From Neoroseomonas eburnea (GTDB lineage: Bacteria; Pseudomonadota; Alphaproteobacteria; Acetobacterales; Acetobacteraceae), in the NCBI RefSeq assembly GCF_018129005.1, contig NZ_JAAEDL010000035.1:1-51580 (forward strand): a stretch of 51,580 nucleotides of DNA. Reading direction: 5' to 3'. A program made the position numbers and the translations under genes. Under the pieces are notes generated by a model. It made no database searches and was not told the DNA's origin. It saw only the letters and a list, made by a program, of their open reading frames with translations. Positions 43,331 through 51,100 of this stretch are shown here, piece after piece (position 1 is the first letter of the stretch; each line of letters starts with the position of its first letter).

Positions 43331-44737
43331 ATGGCGACCACGCTTTCGACGCTCGCCTACCTGGTCGCGTCGGTTCTCTTCATCCTGGCGCTGCGCGGGC
43401 TGAGCCACCCCGAGACCAGCCGTACCGGCAACATGTACGGCATGATCGGGATGGGCATCGCCATTCTCGCCACGCTGTTCAAGCCGGGCATGGGCTTCGG
43501 CGGCATCACGCTGATCGTCGCCGGCCTCGCCATCGGCGGCACTGTCGGCACCATCGTCGCCCAGCGGATCCAGATGACGGCGCTGCCGCAGCTCGTCGCG
43601 GCCTTCCACTCGCTGGTCGGCATGGCGGCGGTCTTCGTCGCCGCGGCCGCTTTCTACGCGCCCGAGAGCTTCGGCATCGGCACGCGCGGGCACATCCACG
43701 GGCAGTCGCTGGTGGAAATGTCGCTCGGCCTGGCCATCGGCGCGATCACCTTCTCGGGCTCGGTTATCGCCTTCGCCAAGCTGGCGGGAAAGATGTCGGG
43801 CGCGCCGATCACCTTCAACGGGCAGCATTGGCTGAACCTCGGCCTCGGCATCCTGCTGCTGGTGCTGGTCATCACCTTCGTCGCCACCGGCAACGGGCTG
43901 CTGTTCTGGCTGATCGCGATCCTGTCCTTCGCGCTCGGCTTCCTGCTGATCATCCCGATCGGCGGGGCGGACATGCCGGTCGTCGTCTCGATGCTGAACA
44001 GCTACTCCGGCTGGGCGGCGGCGGGCATCGGCTTCACCATCGGCAACCTGCTGCTGATCGTGACCGGCGCGCTGGTGGGCGCCTCGGGCGCCATCCTGTC
44101 CTACATCATGTGCAAGGGCATGAACCGCAGCATCATCAACGTGCTGCTGGGCGGGTTCGGGTCCGAGGGCGGCACGGCCGCGGCCGGCGGCGGCGACGCC
44201 GACCGGCCGCCGGTCAAGGCCGGCTCGCCGGAAGACGCCGCCTACATGATGAAGAACGCGCAGAAGATCATCATCGTGCCGGGCTACGGCATGGCGGTGG
44301 CGCAGGCGCAGCAGGTGCTCCGCGAGATGGCGGACCTGCTGAAGAAGGAAGGGGCGGAGATCAAGTACGCGATCCATCCCGTCGCCGGCCGCATGCCCGG
44401 GCACATGAACGTGCTGCTCGCGGAAGCGAACGTGCCCTACGACGAGGTCTTCGAACTCGAGGAGATCAACCCCGAATTCGCCGATGCCGACGTCGCCTTC
44501 GTCATCGGCGCCAACGATGTCACCAATCCGGCGGCGAAGACCGACAAGTCGAGCGCGATCTACGGCATGCCGATCCTCGACGTGGAGCGCGCCAAGACGG
44601 TGTTCTTCGTGAAGCGCGGCATGGCCTCCGGCTACGCGGGCGTGGAGAACGAGCTGTTCTACCGGCCGAACACGATGATGCTGTTCGGCGACGCCAAGAA
44701 GGTGACGCAGGAGGTCGTGCAGGCGCTGCAGCGGTAG
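43331..44737 (+). CDS. pntB: NAD(P) transhydrogenase subunit beta
   Basis: 468 residues. About nine membrane helices (domain II) precede the NADPH-binding domain III, which carries IIVPGYGMAVAQAQ, HPVAGRMPGHMNVLLAEA, VIGANDVTNPAAKTDK and VFFVKRGMASGYAGVEN. The enzyme couples proton entry to NADP+ reduction by NADH. It would supply NADPH for biosynthesis, including PHA synthesis from the phaC further right. Confidence 0.96.
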   Translation: MATTLSTLAYLVASVLFILALRGLSHPETSRTGNMYGMIGMGIAILATLFKPGMGFGGITLIVAGLAIGGTVGTIVAQRIQMTALPQLVAAFHSLVGMAAVFVAAAAFYAPESFGIGTRGHIHGQSLVEMSLGLAIGAITFSGSVIAFAKLAGKMSGAPITFNGQHWLNLGLGILLLVLVITFVATGNGLLFWLIAILSFALGFLLIIPIGGADMPVVVSMLNSYSGWAAAGIGFTIGNLLLIVTGALVGASGAILSYIMCKGMNRSIINVLLGGFGSEGGTAAAGGGDADRPPVKAGSPEDAAYMMKNAQKIIIVPGYGMAVAQAQQVLREMADLLKKEGAEIKYAIHPVAGRMPGHMNVLLAEANVPYDEVFELEEINPEFADADVAFVIGANDVTNPAAKTDKSSAIYGMPILDVERAKTVFFVKRGMASGYAGVENELFYRPNTMMLFGDAKKVTQEVVQALQR

Positions 44738-44764
44738 CTGCTGCGCCACGGAGGAGGGGCACGC

Positions 44765-45508
44765 ATGGACGACCTCCTTCTGTTCGTCGTGGTCGGCTTC
44801 GCCGCCCAGATGGTCGATGGCGCCATCGGAATGGCCTACGGCGTGACCGCGACGAGCGTGCTGATGTCGATGGGCATACCTCCGGCGGTTGCCAGCGCCA
44901 GCGTGCATGCCGCCGAGGTCGTCACCACGGGCGCCTCGGGCTTCGCCCATTGGAGGGTGGGCAATGTCAGCCTGCACCTGATGGCGCGCCTTGCCATTCC
45001 CGGGGTCTGCGGCGGGGTGCTCGGCGCCTATGTGCTGACCGACCTTCCTGTGGCCTATGTCAGGCCGGTGGTCGCCGCCTGGCTCATCGCGATGGGCGGC
45101 CTCATCCTGTTCAGGGCGTTGCGACCGCCGTCCGAGGACAGGACGCCGCACAACCCGACGCTGCTCGGTTTCGGCGGCGGCTTCCTTGATGCCATCGGCG
45201 GCGGCGGCTGGGGGCCGGTCGTGGCCTCCACGCTGATCGGCCGGGGCAATGTGCCGCGGCTGGCGATCGGCTCGACCAATGCCGCGGAATTCTTCGTCAC
45301 CTTCTCAGTCACGATCACCTTCTTTGCGACCATCGGGCTGGAGCTTTGGCCGGTGATCCTGGGGCTGGTGCTCGGCGGCTGCCTGGCCGCGCCCTTCGCC
45401 GCCCTGATCACGAGGAAACTGCCGGACCGGCCGCTGATGATCATCGTCGCGGTCGTGATCATGCTGTTGTCTCTGCGCAACATGTTGATCTCGCTCGGCC
45501 TGGAATAG
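44765..45508 (+). CDS. TauE/SafE-family membrane protein, paralogue 1
   Basis: 247 residues with about eight helices. The family repeat motifs are GFAAQMVDGAIGMAYGV near the start and FGGGFLDAIGGGGWGPVV in the second half; both carry the conserved Asp and Gly pairs. The family exports or takes up small anions such as sulphite or sulphoacetate. It starts 27 bases after pntB with GGAGG upstream. Its stop TAG (45506-45508) is inside the terminus of a palindromic repeat. A closely related gene follows at 45950. Confidence 0.9.
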   Translation: MDDLLLFVVVGFAAQMVDGAIGMAYGVTATSVLMSMGIPPAVASASVHAAEVVTTGASGFAHWRVGNVSLHLMARLAIPGVCGGVLGAYVLTDLPVAYVRPVVAAWLIAMGGLILFRALRPPSEDRTPHNPTLLGFGGGFLDAIGGGGWGPVVASTLIGRGNVPRLAIGSTNAAEFFVTFSVTITFFATIGLELWPVILGLVLGGCLAAPFAALITRKLPDRPLMIIVAVVIMLLSLRNMLISLGLE

Positions 45509-45610
45509 AGCGGCTTCCGTTCGCACGGGTTCGTGGCGGCCGCTGCGGCTCTTCACTCGGACGGGCTGCTTCACCGGTCAGGCGATTCGATCTGTCGGGA
45601 TCTGCTCCAG
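45506..45610. repeat. MITE-like palindromic repeat, degenerate copy
   Basis: It begins TAGAGCGGCTTCCGTTCG, identical to the left end of the element at 45703-45811. Its right half (CTTCACCGGTCAGGCGATTC, then ATCTGCTCCAG) is a recognisable but mutated version of the same sequence. The first three bases are the stop codon of the preceding gene. Confidence 0.65.
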
Positions 45611-45702
45611 TGGGCGCGGATGGTTCACGCGCCGGCGAGCCCCGGCGGAGCGGGGATCTGCCGGATTCCGGCCCCCGCCCCCTCCTGCGGAGCACGGCGG
45701 GG

Positions 45703-45811
45703 CTAGAGCGGCTTCCGTTCGTCTCCGCTCACGGCAAATGCTCCAGACACCTGCTTTCGCGAGCATCTTCACCCGATCAGGTGAGGTCCACCTGATCGGA
45801 ATCCGCTCTAG
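45703..45811. repeat. MITE-like palindromic repeat, best copy (109 bp)
   Basis: Terminal inverted repeats CTAGAGCGGCTTCC (45703-45716) and GGAATCCGCTCTAG (45798-45811) differ at one position. Inside the right half a perfect hairpin CCGATCAGGTG (45773-45783) pairs with CACCTGATCGG (45789-45799). It codes for nothing. It lies with the degenerate copy in the gap 45509-45949, which holds no gene. Confidence 0.75.
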
Positions 45812-45949
45812 GCGCGGTCCTCCCAACCCGGCGCGGCCTGTGGCAAGCTTCAGTGCGCAGGAGCGCGTGACGCGCGACGGCGGGGAGAATGCGTCGCCGG
45901 CGCCACCGGCAAGGCGTTGGTGGCGGTCATCTGATCCGGAGGACCTGCC

Positions 45950-46702
45950 CTGACTACGGAGATCCTGCTTTTCGTCGCCATCGGCTTCGTCGCCCAGTTC
46001 GTCGATGGCGCAATCGGCATGGCCGGCGGCGTGACCGCCAGTGCCTTCCTCCTCTCTGCCGGGGTTCCGCCCGCCGTTGTCTCGGCCGGCGTGCACACGG
46101 CCAAGATCGGTACGGCCATCCCCTCGGGCCTTGCCCATTGGCGGCTCGGCCATGTCGACATGAAGCTGATGCGGCGCCTCGCCGTGCCGGGGATGATCGG
46201 CGGCGTGGCGGGGGCGCTGGTCGCGAGCTACCTGCCGGTCGAATTGCTGAAGCCCGCGGTCAGCATCTACCTCGTGGTCATGGGTTTCGCCGTGCTCCGC
46301 CGGTCCTGGCATCCGGTGGAGCGTTCCGACAGGCACCACGCCACCGCCTCGGTGGTCGGCGCCGGCGGGGGGTTCCTCGATGGCGTGGTCGGGGGCGGCT
46401 GGGGGCCGATCGTCACGTCGAGCCTGATCGCGCATGGCGCCGAACCGCGCATCGCGATCGGCACCTGCAATGCGGCGGAATTCTTCGTTGCCGCGATCGT
46501 CAGCGCGACCTTCGCGGCCACCATCGGTCTCGGGATATGGCAGGTCGTCGTGGGGCTGGTGATCGGCGGGGCGGTGGCCGCCCCCTTCGCGGCGCTCGCG
46601 ACCCGCCATATCCCCGAGCGCCCGCTGATGGCGGTGGTCGGCCTCGCCATCCTGCTGTTGGCGGGTTCGGCCCTGCTGCGGCAGTTCGACCTGGTCGGCT
46701 GA
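45950..46702 (+). CDS. TauE/SafE-family membrane protein, paralogue 2
   Basis: 250 residues from the proposed CTG start. Motifs GFVAQFVDGAIGMAGGV and GGGFLDGVVGGGWGPIV match paralogue 1, and similarity runs the whole length. The start is unusual: homology to paralogue 1 begins at CTG 45950, which has GGAGGA 6 bases upstream. An in-frame stop at 45932 excludes any earlier ATG, and the next ATG (46019) would remove the first helix. Anion transport of unknown specificity is assumed. Confidence 0.88.
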   Translation: MTTEILLFVAIGFVAQFVDGAIGMAGGVTASAFLLSAGVPPAVVSAGVHTAKIGTAIPSGLAHWRLGHVDMKLMRRLAVPGMIGGVAGALVASYLPVELLKPAVSIYLVVMGFAVLRRSWHPVERSDRHHATASVVGAGGGFLDGVVGGGWGPIVTSSLIAHGAEPRIAIGTCNAAEFFVAAIVSATFAATIGLGIWQVVVGLVIGGAVAAPFAALATRHIPERPLMAVVGLAILLLAGSALLRQFDLVG

Positions 46703-46716
46703 ACCATCGGCGCAGC

Positions 46717-46753
46717 AAAAACCGCGGACCGCGGAGCATCCCCCGCGCCGCGG
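46717..46753 (-). terminator. Intrinsic terminator of rpsU
   Basis: On the minus strand CCGCGG (46753-46748) pairs with CCGCGG (46727-46722) at the base of a GC-rich hairpin, followed by five T residues (46721-46717). It lies 47 bases past the rpsU stop, between convergent genes, so it may also serve the TauE gene weakly from the other side. Confidence 0.6.
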
Positions 46754-46800
46754 CTTCGGCGTCTCGCTGCCGCCCCGTGGCCGGGGTGGCGGTCAGGGCT

Positions 46801-47004
46801 TCAGAAGCCCTCGCGCTCCAGGCGCTTGCGCTCGACCTTGCGGGCGCGGCGGACGGCCTCGGCGGCCTCGCGCGCACGACGCTCGGACGGCTTCTCGTAG
46901 TGGCGGCGAAGCTTCATCTCGCGGAAAACGCCTTCCCGCTGGAGCTTCTTCTTCAGCGCCTTCAGCGCCTGGTCGATATTGTTGTCCCGAACGACGACTT
47001 GCAC
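46801..47004 (-). CDS. rpsU: 30S ribosomal protein S21
   Basis: 67 residues, highly basic. It reads [19 protein letters not shown], then [19 protein letters not shown], the conserved S21 core. S21 binds the small subunit near the anti-Shine-Dalgarno region and aids initiation. The start is a GTG at 47004 with AGGAGG 9 bases upstream; S21 proteins begin MQVVVRDNN. An ATG upstream would add an unrelated 21-residue leader. It is divergent from def. Confidence 0.95.
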   Translation of the reverse strand: MQVVVRDNNIDQALKALKKKLQREGVFREMKLRRHYEKPSERRAREAAEAVRRARKVERKRLEREGF

Positions 47005-47187
47005 GCGGCGCAACCTCCTGCGCGTTGGATGTGGCGAAAGGCAAAGGCTTTTGGCGCGGCCGGTCACCCGGTCCGCGGCAGAGGCGCAGCGTGTAGCATG
47101 GATTCGTGCCGTTCCGGAAGCCCTCCCATGCTGGCGAGGCGCCCTATATCAAGGACGGCGCCCCCTTTCCCCAGCCCTCGGACCGCC

Positions 47188-47709
47188 ATGGCCATCCTGA
47201 AGATCGCCCGCATGGGCCACCCAATCCTCCTCGCCGCCGCCGCCGAGGTGGAGGACCCGACCGCGCCCGAGATCCGGCGCCTGGTCGCCGACATGGCCGA
47301 AACCATGGAGGATTCCGGCGGAATCGGCCTCGCCGCGCCGCAGGTCCATGTCGGGCTGCGCCTCTTTGTATGGCGCACCGGGGCGGGGGGTGTTTCCGCC
47401 CTCATCAACCCCGAACTGGAGCAGGTGGGGGAGGAGACCGAGACCGCCTGGGAAGGCTGCCTGTCCATCCCCGGCCTGCGCGGCGCGGTGCGGCGGGCCA
47501 CGCGCATCCGCTTCCGCGGCCTCGACATCGACGGCCAGGCCGTCGAGGGGGAGGCGGCGGGCCTCGTCGCCCGCGTCATGCAGCACGAGACCGACCACCT
47601 CGATGGCGTCCTCTACCCGATGCGCATGGAGGATCTCTCGCTGTTCGGCTTCCATGAGGAACTCGCCCGCGCCGCCGCCGAGCGCGCCGCGGTCAAGGAG
47701 GAGACATGA
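47188..47709 (+). CDS. def: Peptide deformylase
   Basis: 173 residues. The three metal/active-site motifs are present: GIGLAAPQ, EGCLSIPG (Cys ligand) and QHETDHLDG (two His ligands and catalytic Glu). It removes the formyl group from new polypeptides. The ATG at 47188 (MAILKIARMGHP) is the family start. It overlaps the COQ9-family gene by 4 bases (ATGA). Confidence 0.95.
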   Translation: MAILKIARMGHPILLAAAAEVEDPTAPEIRRLVADMAETMEDSGGIGLAAPQVHVGLRLFVWRTGAGGVSALINPELEQVGEETETAWEGCLSIPGLRGAVRRATRIRFRGLDIDGQAVEGEAAGLVARVMQHETDHLDGVLYPMRMEDLSLFGFHEELARAAAERAAVKEET

Positions 47710-48311
47710 CCAACCCGACGGAGCACGCCGACCGCGCCAGCCGCGACGCGGTCATCCGCGCCCTGCTGCCCCTGGTGCCCGCGCGCGGCTGGACCGGTCG
47801 GGCCATCGCCGCGGCGCTGCATGAGGCCGGCCTGCCCGAGGAGGAGGCCATCTTCCTCTTTCCCCGTGGCGCCGTCTCGGCGGTGGAGGCCTGGCTCGAC
47901 CTCGCCGACCGCGAGATGGCCGAGGCCGCGGGCGAACTGTCCGGTCTGCGGACGCCGGACCGCATCCGCAGCCTGATCGCGACCCGGCTGCGTCAGGCCA
48001 CGCCGCACAAGGATGCGGTGCGGCAGGCGGTGGCGCTGCTTGCGCTGCCGTGGCATGCGCCGACCGCGCTGCGCACCGCCGGGCGCACCGTCAGCGCCAT
48101 GTGGTACGCCGCCGGCGACACCTCGGCCGACTTCTCCTGGTACACGCGCCGCGCGACCCTGGCCGCGGTCTATGGCGCCACGCTCGCCTTCTGGCTGCGC
48201 GACGATTCCGAGGATCTCGGTCCGACGCTGGACTTTCTCGACCGACGGCTGGCCGATGTCGCGCGGGTCGGGCGCTGCCGTCGCCGCGCGACGAAGGTGC
48301 AGGCTGCCTGA
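47706..48311 (+). CDS. COQ9-family protein
   Basis: 201 residues. It has an N-terminal TetR-like helical region (DAVIRALLPLVPARGWTGRA) and the COQ9 C-terminal core: LALPWHAPTALRTAGRTVSA, MWYAAGDTSADFSWYTRRA and WLRDDSEDLGPTLDFLDRRL. COQ9 proteins bind lipids and help the ubiquinone hydroxylation step. Coupled to def by an ATGA overlap. Confidence 0.92.
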   Translation: MTNPTEHADRASRDAVIRALLPLVPARGWTGRAIAAALHEAGLPEEEAIFLFPRGAVSAVEAWLDLADREMAEAAGELSGLRTPDRIRSLIATRLRQATPHKDAVRQAVALLALPWHAPTALRTAGRTVSAMWYAAGDTSADFSWYTRRATLAAVYGATLAFWLRDDSEDLGPTLDFLDRRLADVARVGRCRRRATKVQAA

Positions 48312-48494
48312 GGTTACGGCGGTGTCTTCACGCCGCACCGCAACACCTTGGTTCGGCTGGCGATTGATGCGCAATTTCTGTTCCATCGTGGCGCGGAACG
48401 GGCTATGAGCGCGACCAGGAGCCATGTCGCAGTCGCCCGCGGACGGACGGCAGCGCCAGGCCCGGCCCATTCCTGAAGGGAGCGCCTGGCGCCC

Positions 48495-48992
48495 ATGACC
48501 AAGACCCGCACCGTCCTTGCCGCGATCTGCGGCGTCGTCCTGGCAGGCCCCGCCCTGGCCAATGCCTGCCTCCGGCCCGAGGAGCGCAGCGCCCTCGATG
48601 TCCGCGCGCTGCGCACCTACCTGATGGTGAGCGCGCTGAACTGCCAGAAGGGCGAGAGCTACAACCAGTTCGTCCGCCGCTTCGGCACCGAGCTCGGCGT
48701 CGCCGAGCGCGCCGCCACGGCGCATTTCAGCCGCAGCTTCGGCGGGCAGGGGCGCACGCGTCTCGATTCCTACAACACCAACCTCGCGAACGAGCATTCC
48801 GAGGACGCGATCCGCAGCGGCTCCTTCTTCTGCCGCGACGCGGAGCCGCTGTTCCAGCGTGCGCTGGCGACGCCGGGCGCCGATCTTGCGAAGCTGGCGG
48901 CCGAGCGCAACATTCCGCAGAACTACACCGCCAGCGATTGCCCGGCCGGCGGCGCCGCGGCTCGGCAGCCGGCACGCGCCAGCCGCCGCTGA
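48495..48992 (+). CDS. Secreted hypothetical protein
   Basis: 165 residues. A signal peptide (MTKTRTVLAAICGVVLAGPA, cut after LAN) precedes a small helical domain with three further Cys (ACLRPEERSALD, ALNCQKGES, SFFCRDAEP) and a late SDCPAGG. Four Cys could form two disulphides in the periplasm. Similar small exported proteins occur in Acetobacteraceae, to my recollection. No function can be assigned. A strong terminator follows. Confidence 0.75.
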   Translation: MTKTRTVLAAICGVVLAGPALANACLRPEERSALDVRALRTYLMVSALNCQKGESYNQFVRRFGTELGVAERAATAHFSRSFGGQGRTRLDSYNTNLANEHSEDAIRSGSFFCRDAEPLFQRALATPGADLAKLAAERNIPQNYTASDCPAGGAAARQPARASRR

Positions 48993-49015
48993 TCCTGCCG
49001 GCGGATCACGACGAG

Positions 49016-49039
49016 GGGCGGCCCACGGGCCGCCCTTTT
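49016..49039 (+). terminator. Intrinsic terminator after the secreted protein gene
   Basis: GGGCGGCC (49016-49023) and GGCCGCCC (49028-49035) form a perfect 8-base-pair stem with a 4-base loop, followed by TTTT. It lies 24 bases after the stop codon. Confidence 0.85.
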
Positions 49040-49062
49040 CGCGTTGCAGGGTCGGCTTGGCT

Positions 49063-49143
49063 GCGCCATGCGCGGCTTCGCTTTCGTCCGCGCCATGCGC
49101 GGCTTCGCTTTCGTCCGCGCCATGCGCGGCTTCGCTTTCGTTG
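49063..49143. repeat. Three tandem 27-bp repeats
   Basis: Three head-to-tail copies of a 27-base unit starting GCGCCATGCGCGGCTTCGCT; the first two are identical and the third differs only at its last bases. They lie between the convergent secreted-protein gene and phaC. The length is a multiple of three and both strands stay open, but no gene is supported. Confidence 0.9.
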
Positions 49144-49196
49144 CGGCCTGCGGTCGGGTCCGGGGCGTACGGGCTGCGCGGCGGCCGGGCGCCGGG

Positions 49197-50999
49197 TCAG
49201 TCGGTCGCCATCACCTTGACGTAGGAGCCCGGCGCTTCCTCGATCGCGGGCAGCGCGCCCTCGCCGGGGATGCGTGCGGGCACCATGGTCTTGTCGAGCC
49301 CGCTGACCCAGCGATGCCAGTCCGGCCACCAGGATCCGGCGAGTTCGGTCGCGCCCTTGAACCAGGCCTCGGGATCGGGCGGCAGTTCCTCGTTGATCCA
49401 GTGGCTGTACTTGCCGGCATCCGGCGGGTTGGCGACGCCGGCGATATGGCCGGAGGCGGCCAGCACGAAGCGCACCTTCCCCTTGTAGATCTGCGTCGCG
49501 CGGTAGGTGGAGGTCCACGGCGCGATGTGGTCCTCCCGCGTGCTCAGGATGTAGGTCGGCACCTTGATCTTCCGCAGGTCGAGCGGCACGCCGAGCAACT
49601 CCACCCCGCCCGGCTTCACCAGGTCGTTCTGCTGGTACATCCGGCGCAGGTAGAAGCTGTGCATGCGCGCCGGCATGCGGGTGGAATCGTCGTTCCAGTA
49701 GAGCAGGTCGAAGGGGAAGGGCTCCTGGCCCATCAGGTAGTTGTTGACCACGAAGGACCAGATCAGATCGTTCGCGCGCAGCATGTTGAAGGTGGTCGCC
49801 ATCTCCCGGCCCTCGAGGTAGCCGAGCTTCGACATCTTCTCCTCGAGCGCGGAGAGCTGCTCCTCGTCGATGAAGACGCCGAGCTCGCCGGCCTCCTCGA
49901 AGTCGATCATCGTCGTGAAGAAGGTCGCGCTCTTCACGCGGGTGTCCTTCTTCGCCGCCATGTGCGCCAGCGTGGAGGCGAGCAGCGTGCCGCCGAGGCA
50001 ATAGCCGATGACGTTCGCACCCTTCTCCCCCGTCGCCTTCTCGATGGCGTCGAGCGCGGCATAGGGGCCTTCGAGCATGTAGTCGTCGAAGCCCTTCTCG
50101 GCGAGCTTCTCGTCCGGATTGACCCAGGAGATGACGAAGACCGTGTGGCCCTGTTCCACCGCCCAGCGGATGAAGGAGTTCTTCGGCCGCAGGTCGAGGA
50201 TGTAGAACTTGTTGATCCAGGGCGGGATGATCAGCAGCGGCCGCTTCAGCACCGTCTCGGTGGTCGGCGCGTACTGGATGAGCTGCATCAGGTCGTTCTG
50301 GAACACCACCTTGCCGGGGGTGACGGCGATGTTCTCGCCGACCTTGAACTTGGTGTCGTCCGTCATGCGGATCTTGAGCTTGCCGCGTCCGCGCTCGAGG
50401 TCCGTGAGCAGGTTGGACAGGCCACGCAGCAGGTTCTCGCCGCCGGTCTCCGCGGTGCGGCGCAGTACCTCCGGGTTGGTCATCAGGAAATTCGTCGGGC
50501 TCATCGCGTCGACGAACTGCCGCGTGTAGAAGTCCACCTTCTGCGCCGTATGGGTGTCGAGCCCCTCGGTGCCTTCCACCACCGAGCGGAAATAGCGTGC
50601 GGAGAGAAGGTAGGTCTGCCGGATGAAGTCGAAGATCTCGTGCTCGCGCCAGGCCTCGTCCTTGAAGCGCCGGTCCTTGTCGTCCTCGGCGATCACCGGC
50701 TGCGGCTCTTCGCCCAGCATGCGCCGCGCGGTGTTCTGCCAGAGGGTGAGGTAATCGTGCCAGAAGCCGAGCTGCGCCTGCACCAGCCGCGCCGGGTTGG
50801 CCATCAGCCGCGTGGTCATCTCGAGGAAGGCGTTGCCGATCTTGAGCGGGTCGGGATCCGTCGTGCTGCCCGCCTGGCGCTTGAGGAAGTCCGAGACGAT
50901 CCGCTGCCCCCGCTCGGCGACGTCGGCCATGGTTCGGCTGACCAGGGCGGGGTCCGGAAGCCGGAAGGACGCTGCGGAGGGAGACTCTTTGTCGGCCAT
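49197..50999 (-). CDS. phaC: Class I poly(3-hydroxyalkanoate) synthase
   Basis: 600 residues, normal for class I. The lipase-like box is GYCLGG with catalytic Cys334; the Asp is in STREDHIAPW and the His in SGHIAGVANPP. The N-terminal region has the family segment FWHDYLTLWQNTARRML. It polymerises (R)-3-hydroxyacyl-CoA (usually 3-hydroxybutyryl-CoA) on storage granules. The ATG at 50999 (MADKESPSAA) fits the family; the longer frame upstream is a shadow. Acetoacetate from the proposed BKACE step could feed this pathway after activation, which is inference. Confidence 0.95.
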   Translation of the reverse strand: MADKESPSAASFRLPDPALVSRTMADVAERGQRIVSDFLKRQAGSTTDPDPLKIGNAFLEMTTRLMANPARLVQAQLGFWHDYLTLWQNTARRMLGEEPQPVIAEDDKDRRFKDEAWREHEIFDFIRQTYLLSARYFRSVVEGTEGLDTHTAQKVDFYTRQFVDAMSPTNFLMTNPEVLRRTAETGGENLLRGLSNLLTDLERGRGKLKIRMTDDTKFKVGENIAVTPGKVVFQNDLMQLIQYAPTTETVLKRPLLIIPPWINKFYILDLRPKNSFIRWAVEQGHTVFVISWVNPDEKLAEKGFDDYMLEGPYAALDAIEKATGEKGANVIGYCLGGTLLASTLAHMAAKKDTRVKSATFFTTMIDFEEAGELGVFIDEEQLSALEEKMSKLGYLEGREMATTFNMLRANDLIWSFVVNNYLMGQEPFPFDLLYWNDDSTRMPARMHSFYLRRMYQQNDLVKPGGVELLGVPLDLRKIKVPTYILSTREDHIAPWTSTYRATQIYKGKVRFVLAASGHIAGVANPPDAGKYSHWINEELPPDPEAWFKGATELAGSWWPDWHRWVSGLDKTMVPARIPGEGALPAIEEAPGSYVKVMATD

Positions 51000-51100
51000 C
51001 GGGGGTTCCGGTACCTGCGAAGTGGCCCTGGCCTTCGCGTGCCGGCCGATTCGGGCTACCGCTTCGCCGAGCACGGGGCAGGGGCGGGGTGACCGGTCGG

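Noticed and set aside
49044..51092. A 682-codon plus-strand open frame starting in the tandem repeats
   Set aside because: Antisense shadow of phaC, which has all catalytic motifs.
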